From: an uncultured Ruminococcus sp.
GTDB taxonomy: Bacteria; Bacillota; Clostridia; Oscillospirales; Acutalibacteraceae
Assembly: GCA_934476515.1 (NCBI GenBank)
Contig: CAKSNZ010000017.1
Span: 1-40,573 of the forward strand
Reading direction: 5' to 3'
DNA length: 40,573 nucleotides
Both the position numbers and the translations under genes were made by a program. How positions within the stretch are numbered: position 1 is the stretch's first letter; each line of letters opens with the position of its first letter. The notes under the pieces were generated by a model. The model was not told where the DNA came from and did not search any database. It worked only from the letters and a program-made list of their open reading frames with translations. This document shows positions 31,158 through 39,289 of the stretch, piece by piece.

Positions 31158-32015
31158 ATGGCTAATGAAACAACAAAAATCACAGACCTTATTAACCCTC
31201 AGGTAATGGCTGATATGATTTCAGCAAAGGTTAGTAAGAAAATTGTAGTGGCCCCATTTGCAAAGGTGGATGATACTTTGGTAGGTGTACCGGGTAACAC
31301 AATTACAGTACCTAAGTATAGTTACATTGGTGATGCAGAAGATGTTGCAGAAGGTGTCGCTTGTGGTACTGCTAAGCTGACAACATCCTCAACTACTGCG
31401 ACAGTTAAGAAAGCAATGAAAGCAGTTGAACTAACTGATGAAGCAGTCCTATCAGGTTATGGTGACCCTGTAGGTGCTACAAATTCACAACTTGCACTTT
31501 CTCTAGCTGCAAAGATTGATAATGACGCAATTACTGCACTAATGGGTGCAAAAGTTATTTATGACGGTTCAAGCAAGATTATCAGCTATGAACAGATTGT
31601 ATCAGCTATTGACCTATTCAATGAAGAAGTCAATACAGAAAAGGTTATGTTTGTCAATCCTTTACAGGTTGGTCAGCTTCGTAAGGACCCTAACTTCATT
31701 TCTGCCGACAAGTATCCGGGCAATGTTATTATGACAGGTGAAATCGGTAAGATTGCAAATTGCCGTATTGTACCGTCAAAGAAAGTAACACTTGACAGTA
31801 CAAGTGCTTTCTATCAGTGTCCTATTATTAAACTTGAAGAAGATGCTGAAACAGAAGATGAAATTCCTGCACTAACAATTTACCTAAAGAGAGATACAAC
31901 AGTAGAAACTGACAGAGTGTCATCTGCAAGAAAGACTATTGTTTCAGCAGATAAGCACTACACAGTTGCACTTTCTAACGAAAGCAAGGTTGTACTTGCT
32001 AAACTTAAGAAATGA
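31158..32015 (+). CDS. Major capsid protein (N4 gp56-like, HK97 fold)
   Basis: 285 residues. The N-terminal TKITDLINPQVMADMISAK segment, GNTITVPKYSYIGDAEDVAE and the later FVNPLQVGQLRKD and VSSARKTIVSADKHY match the N4 gp56/SPP1-like capsid group. It forms the icosahedral shell. GGAG precedes the ATG. The stop overlaps the connector gene by ATGA. Confidence 0.9.
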   Translation: MANETTKITDLINPQVMADMISAKVSKKIVVAPFAKVDDTLVGVPGNTITVPKYSYIGDAEDVAEGVACGTAKLTTSSTTATVKKAMKAVELTDEAVLSGYGDPVGATNSQLALSLAAKIDNDAITALMGAKVIYDGSSKIISYEQIVSAIDLFNEEVNTEKVMFVNPLQVGQLRKDPNFISADKYPGNVIMTGEIGKIANCRIVPSKKVTLDSTSAFYQCPIIKLEEDAETEDEIPALTIYLKRDTTVETDRVSSARKTIVSADKHYTVALSNESKVVLAKLKK

Positions 32016-32536
32016 TTGTATCACTAAATGATGTAATGTGGATGCCTGAATTCAGCTCAATGCCTGAGGCTGTTGTGAAGAGAAAACTTGAAAGCATTGA
32101 AGATATGATTAGAGCATATACTAACAACAATTTTCAATGCCGTAGTAAAAGGTTCTCTGCCAAAGCCTTAGGCAATGACCTTATGGGTTCAGATACTAGG
32201 TTTAGTGTAGGTGACACAATACAGATTACTGATTCTGTTAATAACGGTTTGTATGTGATTGTGAATATGGAGAACGATAGAACAGTTCTTAACAAAGATT
32301 TAATTGATTGTGACTATAACCTTGTAACTAAAGTTCAGTATCCTAGTGCAGTAAAGGAAGGTACTATAAATTTACTGTTATGGGAAGTAAGAAACAGAGA
32401 TAAGGTGGGAATACAGTCAGAAACAATCTCCAGACACTCTGTAACATATTTTTCACAAGATAGCAGTAATCAGGTAATGGGTTACCCAATATCATTACTA
32501 GGCTTTTTAAAGCCATATATGAAGGCGAGGTTCTAG
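32012..32536 (+). CDS. Head-tail connector (SPP1 Gp15-like adaptor position)
   Basis: 174 residues. The N-terminal helical part (EAVVKRKLESIEDMIRAYT, followed by an NNNF-x-C loop) matches head completion adaptors that dock onto the portal. The gene order capsid-adaptor-stopper supports the role. The middle section (FSVGDTIQITDSVNNGLY) is an added strand-rich segment. Assignment is by position and layout. Confidence 0.8.
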   Translation: MIVSLNDVMWMPEFSSMPEAVVKRKLESIEDMIRAYTNNNFQCRSKRFSAKALGNDLMGSDTRFSVGDTIQITDSVNNGLYVIVNMENDRTVLNKDLIDCDYNLVTKVQYPSAVKEGTINLLLWEVRNRDKVGIQSETISRHSVTYFSQDSSNQVMGYPISLLGFLKPYMKARF

Positions 32537-32537
32537 T

Positions 32538-32873
32538 ATGATTGGTGGCAATATATCTGCTACTTTTCAAGTGAAAAGCAGTAAACAGAAAAACCCTATT
32601 GGTGAAGTAGAATATATATGGTCAGATGTTCTCACTACAATAGGGTTTCTTGATTTAAGTACACAGAGTACAAAATATACTACATATAATGCCAAGATTG
32701 AGGAGTCAACACATATCTTTATTTGTGACTACAAACCTATTACATTCACTAGTGAAAATTCAAGGGTGATTATCAATAATCAGATGTACCAAATCACATT
32801 TATTGATGACCCTATGGGACTTCATCAGCATTTGGAGTTCTATCTAAAATATGTAGGTGGTCAAAATGGCTGA
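32538..32873 (+). CDS. Head closure / stopper protein
   Basis: 111 residues of beta-rich sequence (MIGGNISATFQVKSS, DYKPITFTSENSRVIINN, YQITFIDDPMGLHQHLEFYL). Length, fold pattern and place after the adaptor match SPP1 Gp16-like head closure proteins that seal DNA in the head. It overlaps the next gene by eight bases. Confidence 0.8.
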   Translation: MIGGNISATFQVKSSKQKNPIGEVEYIWSDVLTTIGFLDLSTQSTKYTTYNAKIEESTHIFICDYKPITFTSENSRVIINNQMYQITFIDDPMGLHQHLEFYLKYVGGQNG

Positions 32874-33279
32874 TAATGTTGTTTTTGAAGATAACAGACT
32901 AAAGGTTAATGCAGAAATGCAAGATGCCGTAATAGCATTTTTGTATGAAGTGTGTGGGGAATATCAGTCACAAACTGCAAGAAATACCAGAGTGGATACT
33001 GGTCAGACAAAAGGTTCTTGGGACTATGCTATTGATGAAAACGCACTTGAAGGTGTTATTGGTTCACCAATGGAAAATGCTATTTGGGAAGAATTTGGTA
33101 CCGGTGAATATGCCTTAGAGGGCAACGGTAGAAAAGATGGCTGGTACTATGTTGATAAAGACGGTAAAGGTCACTTTACTTATGGCAAAAAGCCTAACAG
33201 AGCCTTATTTAATGCTCATGAAAAGCTAAAGACAAAAGTACCAAAGGCTCTTGAACAGAAATTGAAAGGACTGAAATAG
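32866..33279 (+). CDS. Tail completion protein (HK97 gp10-like)
   Basis: 137 residues. The pattern TRVDTGQTKGSWDYAI, then NAIWEEFGTGEYA and KPNRALFNA is the gp10-like signature (TG-x-LR/S-x-x-W and EFGT). It helps join head and tail. ATG 32866 has AGGTGG five bases upstream. Confidence 0.88.
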   Translation: MADNVVFEDNRLKVNAEMQDAVIAFLYEVCGEYQSQTARNTRVDTGQTKGSWDYAIDENALEGVIGSPMENAIWEEFGTGEYALEGNGRKDGWYYVDKDGKGHFTYGKKPNRALFNAHEKLKTKVPKALEQKLKGLK

Positions 33280-33281
33280 TT

Positions 33282-33656
33282 ATGGATGAAGTTTTATCAA
33301 CCATTGATTCACACCTTACAGAACTTGGACTAAACTATGAATTCGGCAGAATGACTAAAGTACCGGTTACTTATCCTTATTGGGTGGGTGATTATACAAG
33401 TAGTCAAGGTACTACAGAAGACGGTCAAGAAAATATTTCTGTTATCTTAACAGGCTTTTCAAGAGGTTCATTCTATGAACTTGAAAAGGAGAAATCAAAA
33501 ATCATTAACCATTACAGACACTCTGTTTCGGTAGTAACTGAAAAGGGTTCTGCAATGGTTATTTTTTATGACAATTCTTTTAACATTCCACTTGAAGATG
33601 ACGACCTAAAGAAGTGTCAAGTAACATTAAGTATTAAATTATGGAAAGGAAACTAA
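33282..33656 (+). CDS. Tail terminator / completion protein
   Basis: 124 residues, alpha-beta layout (VTYPYWVGDYTSSQGTTEDG near the start, FNIPLEDDDLKKCQVTLSIK at the end), located between the gp10-like gene and the major tail gene as in SPP1 gp17. It caps the tail tube. The call rests on position, length and the YPYWVG motif. Confidence 0.75.
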   Translation: MDEVLSTIDSHLTELGLNYEFGRMTKVPVTYPYWVGDYTSSQGTTEDGQENISVILTGFSRGSFYELEKEKSKIINHYRHSVSVVTEKGSAMVIFYDNSFNIPLEDDDLKKCQVTLSIKLWKGN

Positions 33657-33660
33657 AATT

Positions 33661-34290
33661 ATGGCATACGAAGAAATAAAAAGTCATGGCATCACAGAAG
33701 ATACGCCAAAGAACATTCTGTTCGGTGCAGGTACTATCCACAAAGGACTAAAGTATGATAATCAGAAAAAGAAATGGAACTTTGCTGAAAGCCTTATTGG
33801 TTCAACAAGTGGTGGCAGTAAGCTAACAATTACACCGGAAGTCAAAGATATTGAACTTGACGGTGCATTGGTTAAGGTTAAGGGTTTAACTCAGAAAACA
33901 GGTGAAAGCGTAAAGCTGGAAACTAACTTTGCAGAACTTACACCGGAAATAATTAAATCAACAACACTTGGCAAGATTGTTGAGTCGTCTGATATTGAGG
34001 GTTATGACCTTATTGAGTCAAAGGCAACTATTGAAGATGGTGACTATTACGAAAATATTGCCTTTGTAGGCAAGAAAACAGATGGTACACCTATTATTGC
34101 TATTCTTGATAATGCTCTTTGTACAACAGGCTTTGAGTCTGAATCAAAGAACAAGGAAAATGCAGTAATCAAGGCAACATTTGAGTGCTATCAGAGCATT
34201 GATGGTGATTTAAATGTAGCACCATATCACATCTATTATCCGTCAAAAGCTAATCCACTTCCATCAAGTCTTAATGAAGGAGAAGAATAA
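33661..34290 (+). CDS. Major tail tube protein
   Basis: 209 residues. The N-terminus ITEDTPKNILFGAGTIHKGL, a beta-rich body (LTITPEVKDIELDGALVKVK) and a C-terminal YQSIDGDLNVAPYHIYYP fit the Gram-positive siphophage tube protein layout. It polymerises around the tape measure. Its last base is the first base of the chaperone ATG. Confidence 0.88.
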   Translation: MAYEEIKSHGITEDTPKNILFGAGTIHKGLKYDNQKKKWNFAESLIGSTSGGSKLTITPEVKDIELDGALVKVKGLTQKTGESVKLETNFAELTPEIIKSTTLGKIVESSDIEGYDLIESKATIEDGDYYENIAFVGKKTDGTPIIAILDNALCTTGFESESKNKENAVIKATFECYQSIDGDLNVAPYHIYYPSKANPLPSSLNEGEE

Positions 34291-34670
34291 TGAAAGAATA
34301 TAAGTTCAGAACATTAAACGCAAGTGACATTGCACCGATTTGTTCAATTATCAGTAAAATCGGACTAAACAACTTTGCTAAGACTTTTAAGTCAGAAGAT
34401 GTTGTTGATGTGCTAACTAAAAAGAAAGATGCAAAAGACTTAACTACACTTGCAGGTGTAACAGTTGCACTTAACTTTGCAAATGTGATTATCTCACATA
34501 TTGCAGACTGTGATACTGAAATTTTCAAACTTCTATCTAATGTTAGTGACCTTTCATACAAGGAAGTTAAAGAACTTGATTTAGTTACTTTCTCTGATAT
34601 GATTATCAGCTTTGTAAAGAAAGAGGAATTTAAGGATTTTTTCAAGCATGTGTCAAAATTGTTCAAGTAA
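34290..34670 (+). CDS. Tail assembly chaperone G
   Basis: 126 residues, mostly helical (ASDIAPICSIISKIGLNNFA, VALNFANVIISHIADCDTEI). It lies between tail tube and tape measure, the fixed place of gpG/gpGT pairs. Near its end codons GAT TTT TTC AAG contain the slippery heptamer T TTT TTC (34637-34643), which allows a -1 shift into the overlapping T frame. It assists tail assembly and is not part of the virion. Confidence 0.85.
   Translation: MKEYKFRTLNASDIAPICSIISKIGLNNFAKTFKSEDVVDVLTKKKDAKDLTTLAGVTVALNFANVIISHIADCDTEIFKLLSNVSDLSYKEVKELDLVTFSDMIISFVKKEEFKDFFKHVSKLFK
34637..34643 (+). other. Programmed -1 frameshift site (T TTT TTC)
   Basis: In the G frame the heptamer reads X XXY YYZ with X and Y both T and Z = C, a canonical slippery sequence. 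The -1 frame is open from 34634 to 34954, overlapping the end of G by 37 bases. Confidence 0.82.
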
Positions 34671-34954
34671 ATATTATTGATTTTATGGACTTGCTATTTA
34701 AACGATATGCAAGTCCATTTCTTTTAATAGAACAGATGATTGCTATTAATAACTTTTCTGACTTTGTTACTAAACTACTTAATCTTAATGATGAAGATAT
34801 TTTGTGGGAGTTCTTCTTACACAAATATATGGGTGAACAGTCCTATAGTGAGTGGAAAGAAAGTTTAGAAAGTAGAGAATTATCAGCTGAGGAAGCAGAA
34901 AAAATTATTAGTAATTCATTTGATATATTGAACAGTTTTGAACCTACTTCATAG
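34643..34954 (+). CDS. T part of tail chaperone GT, made by -1 frameshift
   Basis: After the slip the frame continues QACVKIVQVNIIDFMDLLFK and ends at 34954. An internal ATG at 34685 exists but has no good ribosome site, so the fusion is more likely. The T domain (FSDFVTKLLNLNDEDILWEF, SAEEAEKIISNSFDIL) is helical, as in other GT fusions that bridge tape measure and tube protein. Confidence 0.8.
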   Translation, partial: QACVKIVQVNIIDFMDLLFKRYASPFLLIEQMIAINNFSDFVTKLLNLNDEDILWEFFLHKYMGEQSYSEWKESLESRELSAEEAEKIISNSFDILNSFEPTS

Positions 34955-34971
34955 GAAAGGAGGTAGAACAC

Positions 34972-37404
34972 TTGGAGTTATTTAAGCTACTTGGTCGCAT
35001 AGCAGTAGATACTGATGAGGCTAATAGCAGTATTGATAAAACCACAGATAAAGCCAAAGAGTCAAAAGAGGATATTAAGTCCTTTGGTGATGAGGGTGAG
35101 AAGTCCGGTGGTAAAGTATCTAGTGCTTTTAGCAAGATGGGTTCTTTTGCTGCAAAAGCCGGTAAAGTAATTGTTGCCGGTTTAGGAGTTGCTAGTGTGG
35201 CAGTAGGTAAGATAGGTAAAGATGCCATATCTGCTTATGGCGATTATGAACAACTTGTAGGTGGTGTAGAAACACTATTTAAAGGTAGTTCGGATACTGT
35301 TATCCAGAATGCCCAAAATGCTTACCAAACTGCCGGTATGTCAGCTAATGAATACATGGAAACTGTTACAGGTTTTTCTGCATCTCTTCTTCAATCTTTA
35401 GGTGGGGATACTGTTGCTGCTGCTAAGAAGTCTGATGTTGCTATAACTGATATGGCTGATAATGCAAATAAAATGGGTACTTCTATGGAAGACATACAAA
35501 ATGCTTATCAGGGCTTTGCAAAACAAAACTATACCATGCTTGATAACCTCAAACTTGGTTATGGTGGCACAAAAGAGGAAATGGAAAGACTTCTTTCTGA
35601 TGCACAGAAAATATCAGGTGTTAAGTATGACATATCTTCCTATGCCGATATAGTAGATGCCATTCATGTTGTACAAACAGAAATGGGTATTACAGGTACT
35701 ACGGCAAAAGAGGCTAGTACAACTATTCAGGGTTCTCTTTCATCAGCAAAAAGTGCTTGGCAAAACCTTCTTGCCGGTTTAACTGACGGTAATCAAAATA
35801 TAGACGGCTTAATTACCAATGTATTTAATAGTGTAGTTACTGTTGCTGATAACATTATCCCTAGAATACAACAAGTTTTGCAAAGAGTTCCATCTCTGGT
35901 TACTAAGTTAGTACCAAAACTTATAAGCAAAGTATCAGAGGTTATAACCACACTTCTTCCTAGTATAGTGAGTGGTGCAGTATCACTTATTAATGCTTTA
36001 GTAGGAACATTACCACAGTTTATACAAGCTATACTAAGTGCAATTCCGTCTTTGCTAAATGGTGTATATCAAGTTTTTACGGCTATAGTTAATGCACTAC
36101 CACAATTGATGTCAACACTATGTAATGCCTTACCTACTCTTATACCTCAATTAATAGCCGGTATAACAAGTATGGTATTGTACCTAATGACACATTTTAC
36201 AGAGATTATTCAGCCTTTAATTGATAATCTTCCACAGATTATCATATCCATTGTAAATTCTCTTATGGATAATCTTCCAATACTTATTCAGGGTGCTATA
36301 CAACTTGTAATACAACTAGTACAGGCCTTACCGGAAATTATTATTAGCTTGATTGAGGCACTACCTACTATTCTTAAAAGTATTGTTGAAGGATTGTGGG
36401 AGTCACTTCCCGTTTTGCTTACAGGTATAGTATCAATGGTAGGTAATATCTTTAAATCAATTTGGAAAGTTATCTCAAATTTCTTTGGCAAATATTTTTC
36501 AAGGATTGCTAAGTACTTTACAATCATATGGGAAAATATTAAGAAGATATTTGAACCGGTTATAAAATTCTTTAGCAAGATTTTTTCAGGAGTATGGAAC
36601 GGTATCAAGAGTGCTTTTTCAAGTGTTGGTACTTGGTTTAGCAATGTATTTTCAGGTGCTTGGAAAGGCATTAAGAAAGTATGGAACGGTGTAGGTAATT
36701 TCTTCTCAGGTATTTGGCAAGGAATTAAGAATGTGTTCTCCGGTATTGGGAAATGGTTCAGTAATATCTTTACAGGTGCTTGGAATGGTATTAAGAGTGT
36801 ATTTTCAGGTGTTTCGAGTTTCTTTAAGAAAATTTTTGATGGTATCGTTTCAATAGTTAAAGCACCTATTAATCTTATCATTAAGGGCATTAATTTCCTT
36901 ATTGGTGGTGTTAACAAAATTAGTTTTGATGTACCTGATTGGGTACCTGTTATTGGTGGCAAGAAGTTTGGTTTCAATATTCCTAAAATTCCTAAATTGG
37001 CTAAAGGTACAGTTGTTGATAAGCCTACTCCGGCAGTATTTGGTGAAGACGGTGCAGAGGCAGTTGTACCACTTGAAAATAATACAGGTTGGATAAGAAA
37101 GGTTGCACAACAGTTGCATCAGTTTACATTAGATGCTAAGAATTTATCTGTTGATAGAGCTAAGGACTTATCTAGTGAGAAGAAAGAAAAAAATACAGTG
37201 AATACACAGACAACTCTTACTTCCAATATAGATAAGAAACTAGACACACTACTAACAATGTTAAGTAAGTTTTTCCCCGAATTACTTGATAAAGATAGTA
37301 GTATTATCCTTGATGATGATACTTTAGTATCAAAAATTGCACCTAAAATGGATAAACAGTTAGATAAGTTAGCAAAGAGAAAGAAGAGAGGTATAACAGT
37401 ATGA
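34972..37404 (+). CDS. Tail tape measure protein
   Basis: 810 residues, which by the usual 1.5 angstrom per residue rule would give a tail near 120 nm. The N-terminal region (KMGSFAAKAGKVIVAGLGVA, AISAYGDYEQLVGGVETLF) is typical of TP901-type tape measures. A hydrophobic middle (about 340-500) is followed by tryptophan-rich repeats of the form F-S-G-x-W-x-G-I-K (about 525-640). The C-terminal AEAVVPLENN is also common. TTG 34972 has AAAGGAGGT upstream. Confidence 0.93.
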   Translation: MELFKLLGRIAVDTDEANSSIDKTTDKAKESKEDIKSFGDEGEKSGGKVSSAFSKMGSFAAKAGKVIVAGLGVASVAVGKIGKDAISAYGDYEQLVGGVETLFKGSSDTVIQNAQNAYQTAGMSANEYMETVTGFSASLLQSLGGDTVAAAKKSDVAITDMADNANKMGTSMEDIQNAYQGFAKQNYTMLDNLKLGYGGTKEEMERLLSDAQKISGVKYDISSYADIVDAIHVVQTEMGITGTTAKEASTTIQGSLSSAKSAWQNLLAGLTDGNQNIDGLITNVFNSVVTVADNIIPRIQQVLQRVPSLVTKLVPKLISKVSEVITTLLPSIVSGAVSLINALVGTLPQFIQAILSAIPSLLNGVYQVFTAIVNALPQLMSTLCNALPTLIPQLIAGITSMVLYLMTHFTEIIQPLIDNLPQIIISIVNSLMDNLPILIQGAIQLVIQLVQALPEIIISLIEALPTILKSIVEGLWESLPVLLTGIVSMVGNIFKSIWKVISNFFGKYFSRIAKYFTIIWENIKKIFEPVIKFFSKIFSGVWNGIKSAFSSVGTWFSNVFSGAWKGIKKVWNGVGNFFSGIWQGIKNVFSGIGKWFSNIFTGAWNGIKSVFSGVSSFFKKIFDGIVSIVKAPINLIIKGINFLIGGVNKISFDVPDWVPVIGGKKFGFNIPKIPKLAKGTVVDKPTPAVFGEDGAEAVVPLENNTGWIRKVAQQLHQFTLDAKNLSVDRAKDLSSEKKEKNTVNTQTTLTSNIDKKLDTLLTMLSKFFPELLDKDSSIILDDDTLVSKIAPKMDKQLDKLAKRKKRGITV

Positions 37405-38084
37405 TAAATGGTATTAGATTCGGAAATTATCATAGCTATAATGACTTTGGACTTATCCTATCATCAGTGCATATTCCTCCTGCTATTCCTAAAACAAACT
37501 ATGTTGACATACCCGGTGCTGACGGTCAGCTTGATTTGACTGAGGCACTTGGTTGTGTCAGATACCAAATGAGAGAGGCTGAGTTTGTTTTTACAACAAA
37601 ACCCGGTTATGACATTGAACTTACAAAAAGACTTGTTTCTAATGCTTTAAATGGGCTTTATTGCAACATTATTGTTGAGAAAGACCCTGAGTATTATTGG
37701 CAAGGAAGACTTACAGTAAGTGCATATGGCTATGAATATCCGGTAGATAAGATAACTATTAAGGCAACTCTCAAACCGTACAAATTAAAGCATAATTTAA
37801 CTGTTGCAAGTATATCCAACATTCCTTATGGTTCTTCATTTGCTACTTCTGTATTTTGCAGTAATGACTGTATGCCTACTAAACCAACATTTATTAACGA
37901 AAGTAGTAACAGAGCAATAGTTATTAATTTGAATGGATACACTCAAACCTTAGGTCCAAATAAGATAGTTTCATATGATGATGTGATTTTCAGTAAGGGT
38001 ATAAATACTGTAAAAGTACATACCCTTACAACTACACCGGAGAGCAAACCACTTATTATCAAATATCGGGAGGGAAGTTTGTAA
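37401..38084 (+). CDS. Distal tail protein Dit (SPP1 Gp19.1-like)
   Basis: 227 residues. INGIRFGNYHSYNDFGLIL at the start, VDIPGADGQLDLTEAL and a galectin-like C-terminal half (beta strands ending in VKVHTLTTTPES) match Dit, the hub joining tail tube to baseplate. Its start overlaps the tape-measure stop as ATGA. Confidence 0.9.
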   Translation: MINGIRFGNYHSYNDFGLILSSVHIPPAIPKTNYVDIPGADGQLDLTEALGCVRYQMREAEFVFTTKPGYDIELTKRLVSNALNGLYCNIIVEKDPEYYWQGRLTVSAYGYEYPVDKITIKATLKPYKLKHNLTVASISNIPYGSSFATSVFCSNDCMPTKPTFINESSNRAIVINLNGYTQTLGPNKIVSYDDVIFSKGINTVKVHTLTTTPESKPLIIKYREGSL

Positions 38085-39277
38085 TGTACAGAATTAAAAT
38101 AACAAATGCCGATAATAAAGAGTTTTTATTGTATGGCCCTAACATTCAAGATTTAGCATTAACATCTGCTACTGTGAATTTAGAAAGTAATGCTGCCGGT
38201 TCTGCTACACTTGTCTTTCCTTGTACTCATCCACATTACTCAATCCTTAATGACAAGACAGCTATATTTTCTATCTGTGAAGATAATGAAATCATCTTTA
38301 AAGGCAGAATTTATGAAGTGAAGAAAGATTGGAATAACAGTCTTTCTGTTACTTTAGAGGGGGCTTTATCTGTACTGTCTGATGTACTTTCTCCACCTTT
38401 TGACTATCCAAATGATTATGTAGGTAGCAAGGAATATCAGGATGAAGAAAATGATGTTAGATTTTTCTGTGAAAAAATGATTGTAGAACATTATAGTAAT
38501 GTTTGTTCTGATGATTTTGGAGCCTTACAGGTAAAATACGGTAGAATACCACTGACTTTAGGCAACATAACTGTAAAGGATGATGGTAGTGGTATTGTAA
38601 GGTCGTCGGAAGATTATATTACCCTATGGGATATAGCTAAGGATAAGTTGTTTGGTTCTTCTTTGGGTGGATATATTTCACTTAGATATGTTGGTGATAG
38701 GAACTATTTTGATTATGTAAAAAACTTTACCGAAACCAATAGTCAAGTAATTGAATTTGGTAAAAACCTTACTGACATTACAGATAATGAGGTGTCAACT
38801 GATACTGTATCAGCAGTTCTTGCACTAGGAAAGAATAATTTAAAAATACCTAGTTATAATGGGCAGACATCATCAGATTATAAGGGTTATAAGGATGGTC
38901 AAATAGTAAGCAAAGACGGTGATTTGTTTTACCATGGACATTACATAGTTAGTAAGAAAGCATTACAAAAATATGGTTGGAGGTCAAAGATAGTTAAGTA
39001 TGATAGTGTGGAAAAGGAAACAGAAACACTATTAAAGAAAGCAGTAGCGTTTATGCAGTCAGAGGGAATCAGACTTAAGAAAACCATTGAAGTTTCTGCT
39101 ATTGATTTACACCTTACAGATAGTCAAATTATTTCATTTAGAATTAACAAGAAAGTCAATGTAATAAGTAAACCTCACAACATAAATGTTACTTATGATT
39201 TAACCAAACTATCTATTGATATGTTAAACCCACAAAATACTAAAATAACAGTAACTAACACAGATTTAGTTTACTAG
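38084..39277 (+). CDS. Tail-associated Tal-like protein (N-terminal hub domain)
   Basis: 397 residues. The hub-type N-terminus (GSATLVFPCTHPHY, FKGRIYEVKKDWNNSL) matches prophage endopeptidase tail/Tal proteins. The typical C-terminal lysin domain is absent, as the protein ends shortly after VNVISKPHNINVTYDL. It should form the trimeric plug under Dit. TAATG overlap with the Dit gene couples translation. Confidence 0.85.
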   Translation: MYRIKITNADNKEFLLYGPNIQDLALTSATVNLESNAAGSATLVFPCTHPHYSILNDKTAIFSICEDNEIIFKGRIYEVKKDWNNSLSVTLEGALSVLSDVLSPPFDYPNDYVGSKEYQDEENDVRFFCEKMIVEHYSNVCSDDFGALQVKYGRIPLTLGNITVKDDGSGIVRSSEDYITLWDIAKDKLFGSSLGGYISLRYVGDRNYFDYVKNFTETNSQVIEFGKNLTDITDNEVSTDTVSAVLALGKNNLKIPSYNGQTSSDYKGYKDGQIVSKDGDLFYHGHYIVSKKALQKYGWRSKIVKYDSVEKETETLLKKAVAFMQSEGIRLKKTIEVSAIDLHLTDSQIISFRINKKVNVISKPHNINVTYDLTKLSIDMLNPQNTKITVTNTDLVY

Positions 39278-39289
39278 AAAGGAAAGATT

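Noticed and set aside
36288..36977. A 229-codon open frame on the minus strand.
   Set aside because: It lies fully inside the tape-measure gene, opposite its repetitive region; no ribosome site or family features.
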